This document shows positions 38,661 through 46,306 of a stretch of DNA of 46,306 nucleotides, piece after piece. Source of the stretch: a virus; the IMG/VR virus record IMGVR_UViG_3300037076_000210, positions 1 to 46,306 of that record, one strand, 5' to 3'. Numbering within the stretch: the first letter of the stretch is position 1; each line of letters starts with the position of its first letter. The translations under genes and the position numbers were made by a program. A model generated the notes under the pieces. The model worked only from the letters and a program-made list of their open reading frames with translations, was not told where the DNA came from and did not search any database.

Positions 38661-38711
38661 CGGATCGTAGAAAGTCGAAGCCTATTTGATAGTTCAAATC
38701 TATCCGATCCG
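38661..38711 (+). ncRNA. Miniature tRNA-like fold
   Basis: CGGATCG (38661-38667) pairs fully with CGATCCG (38705-38711) as a 7-bp acceptor stem. Directly inside its 3' strand is a perfect T arm: GATAG (38688-38692), loop TTCAAAT (38693-38699, fits TTCRANY), CTATC (38700-38704). Only 20 bases (38668-38687) replace the D and anticodon arms, so it cannot be a normal tRNA. It is in the 117-base gap between tail tube and chaperone, after T-rich runs. Confidence 0.55.
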
Positions 38712-38744
38712 TATTTAAACATATTTTTTGGAGGCTTAAAAACG

Positions 38745-39236
38745 ATGAAAACATTTAACATATATCCTAATAAGGTCTTAACATTTGGTAATGAAAAATA
38801 TAAAATCGAACCTTACCGAGTTGCAGAAATCAGAGACTACATAGTACCATTAGAAAATATCCAAAACACATTAAACAATCTACAATCCAAATTAGACCTC
38901 TACCAAAAAGAAGAGTTAACATTTGAAATACTAGACAAACTAACCGAAATGGATAGAGAAGCCACGGACTTAAAAGCGGAATTAAATGAAAAACTGTTTG
39001 CATTAGCACAATTAGCCTTAAAACGTACTAAATATCCTGAAGCATATAACAAGATTGGATCTGAATTAAATGATTTCCCAGATATAGGAATAAGTGAATC
39101 ACAAGCAGGAAAAGTTGTTAATATTATGATGACATTAGCAAATAAGGAAATGCCAAAGATGAAGGATGCTGATACAAAAAACGAAGTAAAAGAAAGACTC
39201 CAGAGGAAATCTGGCAAGGATATCACAAATGGATAA
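38745..39236 (+). CDS. Tail assembly chaperone, short form (gpG-like)
   Basis: A 163-residue mainly helical protein with GGAGG before ATG. Coiled coil EKLTEFEILDKLTEMDREATDLKAELN and a C-terminal charged end. Its place between tail tube and tape measure and its size are those of gpG-type chaperones. At codon 145 it contains the heptamer A_AAA_AAC (39176-39182), at which a -1 shift leads to the GT form. The stop is TAA at 39234. Confidence 0.75.
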   Translation: MKTFNIYPNKVLTFGNEKYKIEPYRVAEIRDYIVPLENIQNTLNNLQSKLDLYQKEELTFEILDKLTEMDREATDLKAELNEKLFALAQLALKRTKYPEAYNKIGSELNDFPDIGISESQAGKVVNIMMTLANKEMPKMKDADTKNEVKERLQRKSGKDITNG

Positions 39237-39421
39237 TAAATATTTCACATGAATTTTCTCAGTATAGTGAAGAGGATATTTGGTATTGGGGTATGGATAA
39301 GTTCTGGGTACATGTTGATTATCTTATACCTGAGGATCAGAAGATACAAATCAGCGAAGAGGATGCTGAGAAACGTATTCGAAGCGTTAATAGTCAGTTA
39401 AGTAAGATACAAACCAAATAA
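38745..39421 (+). CDS. Tail assembly chaperone, -1 frameshift fusion (gpGT-like)
   Basis: A -1 shift at A_AAA_AAC (39176-39182) joins codons of the first frame to the open -1 frame, which runs without stop from 39173 to TAA 39419-39421, adding ~79 residues (RSKRKTPEEIWQGYHKWIINISHEFSQYSEEDIWYWGMDKFW...). The overlap region has no own good start. The Trp-rich extension is typical of the T part, which recruits the tube protein to the tape measure. The frames and heptamer phase agree exactly. Confidence 0.8.
39176..39182 (+). promoter_or_regulatory. Slippery site A_AAA_AAC for -1 frameshift
   Basis: In the zero frame the codons are ACA AAA AAC, so the heptamer is in the XXXYYYZ phase needed for tandem slippage. 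The -1 frame opens at 39173 and continues to 39421. It is placed where tail chaperone frameshifts occur in tailed phages. Confidence 0.85.
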
Positions 39422-39472
39422 CTAAACTATTTCTTTTTTTATTCTTATTTTATTTATAATGGAGCAAACACT

Positions 39473-41569
39473 ATGGCAGAGCAAGAACAGTTAGGTATTG
39501 AAGTAGTAGCAGAGGTACAGGACGCTTTAGACAAACTCCAAGACTTATTAACTGGTATCACTAATATACCGGATAGTGCTACAACCGAAATAGATGTGGT
39601 TGTTAATGATGAAGCCATGACTAATATTGAATCCGAACTTGCCAGTATACCTGATGAACAAGTGGAAGTAGATGTTGTTGCAAAGGGTGCTGAAGAGGCA
39701 AAAGACGATTTGTCTGGTGTAGCAAATGAGGCTGAAGATGTAGGTGCGGGAGGAGCAATAGCTGGAGCGGGACTTGCAGCCGGTGTGGGTGCAATGGTAA
39801 TGAGTGCTGGAAGTTACAGCGACCAAATGACTCGGATAGGAACCGCTCAAGATGGTGTAGTTTCAAGTGTAGCAGATGTTCAAAACAAATGGGGCAGTAC
39901 AATGTCCCAAATGTCTTCTGATACCGGCCGTAGTGGAAGCACTATAAGAAAAACCCTAGCAGACATGGGTGTTGTAGGAATACATAGTACAGACACTATC
40001 ACTGAAGGATTTAAATTAATGAGCGGGGCTGCATATAATACAGGTAAACCTATTGAAGCAGTAGAACAAGCATATACTCGGGCAGTTCAAACAGGATTAC
40101 TAGGAAGTAGACAGTTAAGATCATTAGGTATTGATACGGATACGGTTTTCGCTAAAACTGGCATGACTATGGAACAAGTCAATGCTAAAATGAAAACCAT
40201 GACATCTGAACAAAGAGCCGCCTTCCTTAATATGTTAATGGACACTGATAAAAATCGAGCAGGTGTGGAAGCTTATAAAACCTCATGGGAACATGCAACT
40301 GAATTAATAGGACGTGGATTAGAATATATATCAAGAGTATTAGGAGCAACACTATTACCAATAGCAACAGTTGTTCTTGGAGGGGTTGTTTGGTTATTGA
40401 GTGGAATTGCATCTGCTATTGATAACTTAAATGGGCCTGTTGGAAGTGCTGTTAAAGTTATTATTGGACTGGGGTTGGCTTTTGCTTTTGTTGTTGGTGC
40501 TGTTGCTACTCTACAATTTGCATATACAAAATTAGAGATAAGTCAGATACTCCAAAATGCACGTACTATTTTACAGACTGCTTATAATTGGACACTTACA
40601 GCCAGTCAATATGCTTTAGCAGCTGCACAATGGCTTTATAATGTAGCAGTTACTGCGGCTATTCTTGCCTCAAATGGAATGTTACTAGCAGTGATTAGAC
40701 AAACGGCTGCTAATTGGTTAGAAAATGCCTCAAGAGCAGGAGGTATATTAAGTCTTGGTGTAATGGCTGCAGCTTATATTGCAAGTGGTATTGCAAGTGG
40801 AATTGCTACAATCGCAACCGGGGCTATGACAATTGCACAATGGGCTTTAAATGTAGCTTTATCTGCTAATCCTATTGGAATTGTGGTTATAGCAATAGCT
40901 GCTTTAGTCGCAGCATTGATTTATGTTTTCACACAAACAGAATGGGGACGTAATATTATAAAAGGTTTTTGGACTGAACTTAATGTTTTATGGACTGTTA
41001 TGACAACAGTTGGAAGTTGGATTACCGGAACATGGAATAAGATTTGGGAGGGTGCGGGAAAAGCTGTTGACATGGTTAGGGGTTTCTTTATTAATTTAGG
41101 AACTTATCTCGCAGAATTACCCGGTAATATGTATAAATGGGGAACCGATATTATATTAGGACTTATTAATGGTATTGTAAATGCTATACCAGGACTTAGA
41201 CAGGCTTTAAGTGCTATTGGAATTAACTTTCCTCAATCCCCACCAAAGGAAGGCCCTTTGGCTGCTATCACAGAAGCTGGTGCTGAGAGTTGGACATCTG
41301 GTATTGCTGGTGCAATGAGTAGAGGATTGAATAAGTTTGGTTTAAATAATTTAAAACTTCCTAATTTATCTACTAGTTCAAATGCAATGAGTAGTAATCA
41401 GAGTAGTTCACAACCAATTAATATCACAGTGGATTTAACAGGCTTACCTGCAGGTACAACACCCGAACAAGCTAAAAGTGTTGGAAATAATATCGGGGAT
41501 GCCTCCGCTGATAGAATTCATACTCAGTTAATATCAAAAGGTTACAGTGCAATTAATAGGAGCCGATAA
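39473..41569 (+). CDS. Tape measure protein
   Basis: A 698-residue protein with coiled N-terminus (VQDALDKLQDLLTGITN) and a Gly/Ala-rich zone, then several long hydrophobic stretches (LLPIATVVLGGVVWLLSGIASAI; VKVIIGLGLAFAFVVGAVATL; NPIGIVVIAIAALVAALIYVF), and a C-terminal GTYLAELPGNMYKWGTDIILGLINGI...SPPKEGPLAAITEAGAESW, the usual end of tape measures. It sets tail length and may insert in the host membrane. At about 0.15 nm per residue, a tail near 100 nm is expected. It starts at ATG 39473 after GGAGC. Confidence 0.9.
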   Translation: MAEQEQLGIEVVAEVQDALDKLQDLLTGITNIPDSATTEIDVVVNDEAMTNIESELASIPDEQVEVDVVAKGAEEAKDDLSGVANEAEDVGAGGAIAGAGLAAGVGAMVMSAGSYSDQMTRIGTAQDGVVSSVADVQNKWGSTMSQMSSDTGRSGSTIRKTLADMGVVGIHSTDTITEGFKLMSGAAYNTGKPIEAVEQAYTRAVQTGLLGSRQLRSLGIDTDTVFAKTGMTMEQVNAKMKTMTSEQRAAFLNMLMDTDKNRAGVEAYKTSWEHATELIGRGLEYISRVLGATLLPIATVVLGGVVWLLSGIASAIDNLNGPVGSAVKVIIGLGLAFAFVVGAVATLQFAYTKLEISQILQNARTILQTAYNWTLTASQYALAAAQWLYNVAVTAAILASNGMLLAVIRQTAANWLENASRAGGILSLGVMAAAYIASGIASGIATIATGAMTIAQWALNVALSANPIGIVVIAIAALVAALIYVFTQTEWGRNIIKGFWTELNVLWTVMTTVGSWITGTWNKIWEGAGKAVDMVRGFFINLGTYLAELPGNMYKWGTDIILGLINGIVNAIPGLRQALSAIGINFPQSPPKEGPLAAITEAGAESWTSGIAGAMSRGLNKFGLNNLKLPNLSTSSNAMSSNQSSSQPINITVDLTGLPAGTTPEQAKSVGNNIGDASADRIHTQLISKGYSAINRSR

Positions 41570-41572
41570 AGT

Positions 41573-42367
41573 ATGTCAGCCGATATGAATTGGATTATAG
41601 GTGGATTAACCCCTGTATGGATAACACCTGACGTGGTTATCGATCGTGAAGCTAAAAAAATTACCCTAAATTGTGTATCCCACATAGATTTATTAGATGG
41701 TGCGGATCCCTATACTGAGATTAATCGTTTCCTTACAATATCCAGTAATGCCATTAATAATACACAAACCTATAATGGAGGATATAACCTACGAGTACCT
41801 TCAAATAATCCTATTATAAGTGTTACTAATGGAGTAGAAACATGGGATCGGTGTGCATTACATCCTCCAGTTATTACTTATAATGAGTATGCAGATTATT
41901 TTTTACGATTCCAGCTTGTTATTGAATTTGATTTACAAATAGGTGGGGGATTTGCAGTTTATGAACCTCCTTATGATACAGGTTACCCTAATGTTACAAG
42001 CTATCCCTGGACAGATAAAACCGCAGGAGTAGGAGAGTGGGCTTATTTAGGGGCAACAGAAATTGGATGGATGGAAATAATAGAGGAACAACCAGTTAAA
42101 CAAGTACTAATTTATGGTAGTGGTTGTATATTACCGGCGGGAATAACTGTTGAAGGGAGTATTGAAGGAACACAACAATGGTCGGTCAGCCATGAAGGAC
42201 ATGAAAGTGAAGTTTATGCCGGACGTGGAACACAACTATTAACCTTTAATTTTGAAACACCCACTACAGATATTATAATTTATACGTCTACTCATACACC
42301 TCCCGGTACAGATGCATATAATCATGGTTGTTGGCCCATTTGGATAAAGAATGTTTACGCTGAATAA
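41573..42367 (+). CDS. Distal tail-like beta-sandwich protein
   Basis: A 264-residue protein, RBS AGGAG (41559-41563). It begins NWIIGGLTPVWITPDVVIDREAKKITLN and includes GYPNVTSYPWTDKTAGVGEWAYLGATEIGWMEI and a C-terminal TDIIIYTSTHTPPGTDAYNHGCWPIWIKNV, a discoidin/jelly-roll-like pattern with conserved Trp. It follows the tape measure directly, the place of a distal tail protein (Dit). Name is tentative. Confidence 0.5.
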   Translation: MSADMNWIIGGLTPVWITPDVVIDREAKKITLNCVSHIDLLDGADPYTEINRFLTISSNAINNTQTYNGGYNLRVPSNNPIISVTNGVETWDRCALHPPVITYNEYADYFLRFQLVIEFDLQIGGGFAVYEPPYDTGYPNVTSYPWTDKTAGVGEWAYLGATEIGWMEIIEEQPVKQVLIYGSGCILPAGITVEGSIEGTQQWSVSHEGHESEVYAGRGTQLLTFNFETPTTDIIIYTSTHTPPGTDAYNHGCWPIWIKNVYAE

Positions 42368-42384
42368 AAAAGGGATAAAAAAAT

Positions 42385-43044
42385 ATGACAATAATTTTTG
42401 AAGAAAGATTCTTGGAAGATACTTTAAATCAAAATTTATGGAATATCAATAAAGTAGGATTTATTGCAGGTTATCCCATTCCCGCAATCCATGTTTATCA
42501 TATAACCGATGCTGACCCAAATTTCTTGATTGATGGAAGTTCCAAAGGAAATCAACATGAAGCCAAAGTCCCAATTCCAGATAATTGTGATATAAATTTT
42601 GATGTTGCTATTTCTGATCCTGAACCCAGTATGGGTGGACAGGCAGGGGTTGCATTGGTTAAAGAATCAATTGAAGGATTATCACTACAAGAAGATAATG
42701 AGATGCTTTTGTTTGTAGGACAGGAAGATGCTGATAGGTCTGGTACAAGTCCAACAAATGCGGTTATTGGTTCAACTTCTCTAAGTATTATGAATGGAAA
42801 TTGGAATTATGCAGATGGCACAAATAAATTAGTTTCTGCTTTGGATTCTGAAATGCCAATGGTTGCAAGGTATAAAATTGAAAAAAGGGGAAGCAATTAT
42901 TCAGTTTATAATTTAAATCAATTGGTTTGCACAACAACATTCAATGGAACGGTTAGATTAAGTATTGCAGCCACAACATTAGACCCTTGTTTATGGTTTT
43001 TGGATTGGGCAGAATTGCAAAATATTTATATTGATGCATTTTAA
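42385..43044 (+). CDS. ConA/laminin-G-like lectin-fold tail protein
   Basis: A 219-residue protein starting IIFEERFLEDTLNQNLWNIN and ending LWFLDWAELQNIYIDAF, the strand order of concanavalin A-like glucanase/lectin folds. The interior VARYKIEKRGSNYSVYNLNQLVC is the typical beta pair. No catalytic E-x-D-x-x-E motif is seen, so binding rather than cutting is likely. SD is weak (AAAAGGGATAA). Confidence 0.55.
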   Translation: MTIIFEERFLEDTLNQNLWNINKVGFIAGYPIPAIHVYHITDADPNFLIDGSSKGNQHEAKVPIPDNCDINFDVAISDPEPSMGGQAGVALVKESIEGLSLQEDNEMLLFVGQEDADRSGTSPTNAVIGSTSLSIMNGNWNYADGTNKLVSALDSEMPMVARYKIEKRGSNYSVYNLNQLVCTTTFNGTVRLSIAATTLDPCLWFLDWAELQNIYIDAF

Positions 43045-43062
43045 CAGGAGGGAAACAAAAAA

Positions 43063-43449
43063 ATGAGTGGTTCAATTGATGTTGAATTTGAAAATTCTGG
43101 TAACCAACAAATAAACCAGATAAATATGGGTGGTGTGGATAGGGGAAAACAATCACCTGTAATGGTTATAAGAATTAAAAATCTTGGAAAAGCATTAAAA
43201 GGTGTTTATATTAGAAGTGTTGAAGGTCTTCTTCAAGCAGGAACAGCTTTTGAAACTTATTTTAGTTGTTTTCTTTCATTAGATAATTTATTTTTTGATA
43301 GGGGGGTAAGTTTTAATCTGGCTGAAAATGAAGTCCGAGAGATATATATGAAATGGGCACCGGTTGATAGTTCCAATGCTAATATTGAGGTGGAATGGGA
43401 TTTGCTTCTTGGAGCATATAATGAAAATGTTGAAATCTTTTGTAATTAA
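43063..43449 (+). CDS. Small tail structural protein
   Basis: A 128-residue protein with AGGAGG before ATG. It has a beta-sandwich pattern (DVEFENSGNQQINQINMGG...VIRIKNLGKALKGVYIRS) like an Ig or Ncf-type domain and ends with VEWDLLLGAYNENVEI. It probably belongs to the distal tail. No named family. Confidence 0.5.
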   Translation: MSGSIDVEFENSGNQQINQINMGGVDRGKQSPVMVIRIKNLGKALKGVYIRSVEGLLQAGTAFETYFSCFLSLDNLFFDRGVSFNLAENEVREIYMKWAPVDSSNANIEVEWDLLLGAYNENVEIFCN

Positions 43450-43464
43450 AAGGAGGAAATAAAT

Positions 43465-44268
43465 ATGGTAGCACCTATATTTGCCTGGTATGACGATGAC
43501 GATTCTGAGATGTATGATTCATCTACAAATCCATTAAATCTTGGAAGTGTTGATCCGGGTGTTAGTGGAACACCTAAAAGAATTAATTTATGGAATAATA
43601 GAGGTGGTTCGGTTGATGTATCTGATATGACGGATGTACGAATCACCACAGTAACAAAGAATGGATATGTATCCGGTGATTCTGGTCCAGCCGGTGCAGA
43701 AAGTGCTTATGGTCGTTATGTTGTTGAAGATGGTTATATCCATTGTAAAAGTATAACTAATGGAGATTCAGTTTTCGCTGCGATTGGTGGTGCTGTTACA
43801 AAACCATTAGCAACAATACATGGAACAATTTTAACACCTCCAAATGCACCCACCGGAGTTCCTACAACTGCTGATGGATTAATGACTATTGAAACGTATT
43901 ATTATGTTATTGTTGCAGTTGATGAATCTGGTGAAACTATTGCAAGTACTGAATCTACTGCTATTACAATAACAGGTACAGATAATCAGGTTGTTTTAAA
44001 TTGGGATGAAGTAGAAGGTGCAACATCTTATAAAATATTCAGAACAACAAGTAGTGGAACTTATGGGGCTTCAAGCCAAGTTGGTGTTGTTATTGGTGCA
44101 ATAACGTATACAGATATTGCAGCAAGTCCAAGTACTGGTCAACCATTATCTGTTGCTACTGTTGAACATGGACATAAACATATCGTGGATTTACAAGCAG
44201 TTATTCCAACTGATGCTGATGCGGGAGCTGTGGAATTGAATACTAGAATATTATATAAATATATTTAA
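43465..44268 (+). CDS. Tail protein with fibronectin type III domain
   Basis: A 267-residue protein, AGGAGG 9 nt before ATG. Residues ~5-125 are a beta domain with APIFAWYDDDDSEMYDSS at the start. Residues ~130-235 match a fibronectin type III domain: PPNAPTGVPTTADGLMTIETYYYVIVAVDESGE and VVLNWDEVEGATSYKIFRTTSSGTY. Fn3 and Ig domains decorate tail proteins and promote surface contact. The C-terminus (VEHGHKHIVDLQAV) may bind the next component. Confidence 0.65.
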   Translation: MVAPIFAWYDDDDSEMYDSSTNPLNLGSVDPGVSGTPKRINLWNNRGGSVDVSDMTDVRITTVTKNGYVSGDSGPAGAESAYGRYVVEDGYIHCKSITNGDSVFAAIGGAVTKPLATIHGTILTPPNAPTGVPTTADGLMTIETYYYVIVAVDESGETIASTESTAITITGTDNQVVLNWDEVEGATSYKIFRTTSSGTYGASSQVGVVIGAITYTDIAASPSTGQPLSVATVEHGHKHIVDLQAVIPTDADAGAVELNTRILYKYI

Positions 44269-44280
44269 AAAGGTATTCTG

Positions 44281-44505
44281 ATGATAAGATTAAATGAATT
44301 TTTAAAAGATTTGGGAATGACTTTTATAATTCATGCTTATCAGGATTATGGACAAACAAGAAGGATATATCATATTACTTTTGTCCAATATTTATTTGAT
44401 GAAATCTTTTTTTCAATGGATTTTGAGGATAATATTATCACTTTTGGAATTGCAATGGAAGAAAATTTAATTCCTTACAGTATTAAGAAGATGGAGAGAA
44501 AATAA
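44281..44505 (+). CDS. Small tail-region hypothetical protein
   Basis: A 74-residue protein that overlaps the fibre gene's start by one base. It is hydrophobic-aromatic (IYHITFVQYLFDEIFFSMDFEDNIITFGIAM) and compact. Possibly a fibre chaperone or connector; no domain evidence. Confidence 0.5.
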   Translation: MIRLNEFLKDLGMTFIIHAYQDYGQTRRIYHITFVQYLFDEIFFSMDFEDNIITFGIAMEENLIPYSIKKMERK

Positions 44506-46247
44506 TGGTCGATGATATAATAAACGATATAAAAACTTTATTAGACATTGAGCCATTAGTAGAAGATTTAAAAACCATATTAGATATTCCACCTTTAATA
44601 TTCGATTTGAAAACATATCTTGAAATTCCAACTGTTACCCAATTAAAAACTTTGATGAATATCCGTCATGGAAATCAGAACTATCCTCATGTTCATGGTA
44701 CAATCTGGCAGTGGGAAGATGGAACAATTGATCCTTGGATTGTTAGAACAGGAGAAGGTACAGTTCAAGTTGTTAATATTCCACAATTTGATGATCATAA
44801 TGGATTGCAATTAATAGGAACCGATCAAGCACAAACCCAAGAAGTTTTCGCACCTCATGTTGGAAAAAATGTTCAATATGATCTAAAATTTTATTATAAT
44901 TTAACAGGTGATAATTTATCTCTTAAATTTAAACCATTTAGTACCGGGAATAATTTTACAAATGATGGATATTTTGCTCAGATGGATTATAATCCTGCAG
45001 GATATAATGGTTTAATATTTTATATTAAAAAAATAAAAAATGAAACTGTAACTACATTAGCATCATATAATTATCCAGGGTATGGTGTGGATAGAACTGC
45101 TCCCCACATGTTATCTTTAAGTAAAGATATTTCTGGAAATTTAAAATTATATTTTGATAATACTTTAATGTGTTCAGCAGTTGATGTTGAAAATTTTGTA
45201 TATACTGATATGGTTATACAAAAATATACTCTTCAAAATGCTCCGTTAGATATTCAATATGTTGCATCTGATCCCCTCAAAAATGAAAATTATGTATATA
45301 CTGATTGGATTGATAAAACTTTAGATGGCTGGTATTTACAAGAATACCAAATATGGGATTATAATACTCCTTCTGGAATTTGGGTTAGGGGATTAATGTC
45401 TTCTCCAAAGTTATCTTTACCTTTTACTGCTACAACTGGAGAATGGATTTTAAAGTTTAATGGGGGCGAAACTCCATTAACATTTTATCCTATATATGAT
45501 TTGAATGGAACTGGTTATGCAATTAGGTGTACATCTTCTAATGGTAAGATTGAACTATTATTACTTGTAAATAATGTTGAAACCGTTATAGATACCCATT
45601 ATGTTAATATGAATACTGGTTTACATACAATAATTTTCCAAAAAGATGAAAATAATAATATTAAATTAGTATATGATGGTGTAGTTGTAATAAAAACAAA
45701 TGATGTCACTATTAACAATTCAAGTATGATGAGGATTTCAGCAAGTCCTAGTGGCTATTATGCAACAATGAACATTTTTTCAATTCAATATACTCCAATT
45801 ACCAATGCTAAAAGTAGTTTGAAAACTTTATTGGAAGTTCCATATTATTCTGATTTAAAAACTAATTTATGTATTCCAGCTTTAAGATATGATCTCAAAA
45901 CAATTTTAACAATTCCAAGAGGAAATAAATCAGATACTTTAAAAACATTATTATTTATTAATAATCTATTTTCTGAATTAACTGAAAATGATTTAACAAC
46001 CAATTTAATCATTGCTGATGGGGCTATTGCCTCTGATTTAAGAACATTTTTAATGATAGGTGTTGAATATGAAAAGAGAATTCCTGTAATTGGAAAGATT
46101 TTATATCAACCACCATTTACACCACCACCAATACATGGAAATGGAACTCCAACTCAAGAAAATTATCCTGAAGATTATGGGACACCCGAAACAATTCAAG
46201 AAGAAAATGGCATAACAATAACCATTGGAGGTCATGTCTATGTCTAA
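44505..46247 (+). CDS. Tail fibre with LKTxLxIP repeats around two lectin-like domains
   Basis: A 580-residue protein. Residues 8-53 are four repeats of a 13-residue unit (DLKTxLxIPxLxx; LKT at 9, 22, 35, 47). Residues ~65-265 and ~270-430 are two ConA/laminin-G-like domains (HGTIWQWEDGTIDPWIVRTGE...; YVYTDWIDKTLDGWYLQEYQ...). Residues 439-518 hold six more LKT-like repeats (439, 451, 464, 479, 497, 512). The C-terminus has a PPFTPPPIHGNGTP linker and a short strand. It is the last gene before the contig junction, continuing to the hub gene at 61 after circularisation. Likely receptor-binding. Confidence 0.6.
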   Translation: MVDDIINDIKTLLDIEPLVEDLKTILDIPPLIFDLKTYLEIPTVTQLKTLMNIRHGNQNYPHVHGTIWQWEDGTIDPWIVRTGEGTVQVVNIPQFDDHNGLQLIGTDQAQTQEVFAPHVGKNVQYDLKFYYNLTGDNLSLKFKPFSTGNNFTNDGYFAQMDYNPAGYNGLIFYIKKIKNETVTTLASYNYPGYGVDRTAPHMLSLSKDISGNLKLYFDNTLMCSAVDVENFVYTDMVIQKYTLQNAPLDIQYVASDPLKNENYVYTDWIDKTLDGWYLQEYQIWDYNTPSGIWVRGLMSSPKLSLPFTATTGEWILKFNGGETPLTFYPIYDLNGTGYAIRCTSSNGKIELLLLVNNVETVIDTHYVNMNTGLHTIIFQKDENNNIKLVYDGVVVIKTNDVTINNSSMMRISASPSGYYATMNIFSIQYTPITNAKSSLKTLLEVPYYSDLKTNLCIPALRYDLKTILTIPRGNKSDTLKTLLFINNLFSELTENDLTTNLIIADGAIASDLRTFLMIGVEYEKRIPVIGKILYQPPFTPPPIHGNGTPTQENYPEDYGTPETIQEENGITITIGGHVYV

Positions 46248-46306
46248 CCCAATAAATCAAGGAATTAAAGATGTTTCAATAAGTAAAAGATATTCCGATT
46301 GTGCAA
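46180..46306. repeat. Terminal redundancy, right copy
   Basis: Exact copy of bases 1-127. See the left copy; together they show that the molecule is circular or circularly permuted with 46,179 unique bases. Confidence 0.95.

Noticed and set aside
38661-38711. Functional tRNA gene
   Set aside because: The D arm and anticodon arm are missing; only 20 bases lie between the acceptor 5' strand and the T arm.
39548-39902. Minus-strand ORFs across the tape measure start
   Set aside because: They are out-of-frame shadows in the repetitive Gly/Ala coding stretch and lack ribosome binding sites.
1-46306. CRISPR array or full rRNA/tRNA genes
   Set aside because: Scanning by eye I found no regularly spaced long repeats and no complete tRNA or rRNA sequence.

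Overview
The window is the complete genome of a temperate, siphovirus-like tailed virus of a pseudomurein-walled methanogen (order Methanobacteriales). The host order is inferred from an endolysin with a PeiW/PeiP-type Cys-His-Asp triad, strong Shine-Dalgarno sequences (GAGGTGAT, GGAGG), frequent TTG starts, archaeal TATA boxes, and archaeal-type genes (ERCC4/XPF nuclease, Pth2, TFIIB-like zinc ribbon). The DNA is strongly A+T-rich. Bases 1-127 are repeated exactly at 46180-46306, so the contig closes into a circle of 46,179 bp and the ends are arbitrary: the fibre gene ending at 46247 runs directly into the tail hub gene at 61.

Layout, read around the circle. (1) 61-5958: distal tail and lysis: hub protein, a reverse-strand lipoprotein moron, a discoidin-like protein, a NodB-type polysaccharide deacetylase, a small two-helix membrane protein (candidate holin) and a pseudomurein endopeptidase. 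(2) 6041-7377: very small genes, several Cys/His-rich. (3) 7451-10441: lysogeny region: reverse-strand HNH endonuclease, tyrosine integrase, a strong dyad just downstream of int (attP candidate), a ribbon-helix-helix regulator and a promoter with four operator-like repeats. (4) 10475-25646: early region of about 40 mostly tiny, closely spaced or overlapping genes. The recognisable ones are a Myb/SANT-like protein, a RecT/Erf-like annealing candidate, a P-loop replicative helicase followed by iteron-like repeats, a T5orf172/GIY-YIG protein, an ERCC4 nuclease, a YopX-like protein, peptidyl-tRNA hydrolase 2, a three-zinc-ribbon protein and a metallophosphoesterase. (5) 25647-26115: a non-coding switch region dense in hairpins and repeats. 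(6) 26116-27747: zinc-ribbon protein and small membrane proteins. (7) 27772-46247: late structural operon: TerS, TerL, DUF935-like portal, Mu gpF-like protein, protease with nested scaffold, decoration protein, major capsid, connectors, tail tube with Ig-like domain, tail chaperone with a -1 frameshift, tape measure, distal tail and fibre proteins.

The genes fit a standard lifestyle: integration and repression from region 3, replication and recombination from region 4, then DNA packaging, HK97-type head and long non-contractile tail assembly, and wall attack by tail-borne and lytic enzymes.

The observations most worth a second look are: a perfect A_AAA_AAC slippery site in the tail chaperone; a 51-nt miniature tRNA-like fold at 38661; a 48-bp exact copy of terminase sequence in the early control region; a hairpin RNA candidate whose loop mimics the 3' end of 16S rRNA and is complementary to the virus's own ribosome binding sites; a 13-residue LKTxLxIP repeat flanking the lectin-like domains of the fibre; a nested in-frame scaffold start; a viral Pth2; and a bacterial-type PG-binding domain joined to a pseudomurein peptidase. 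All functions are read from sequence motifs by eye; no database search was run.
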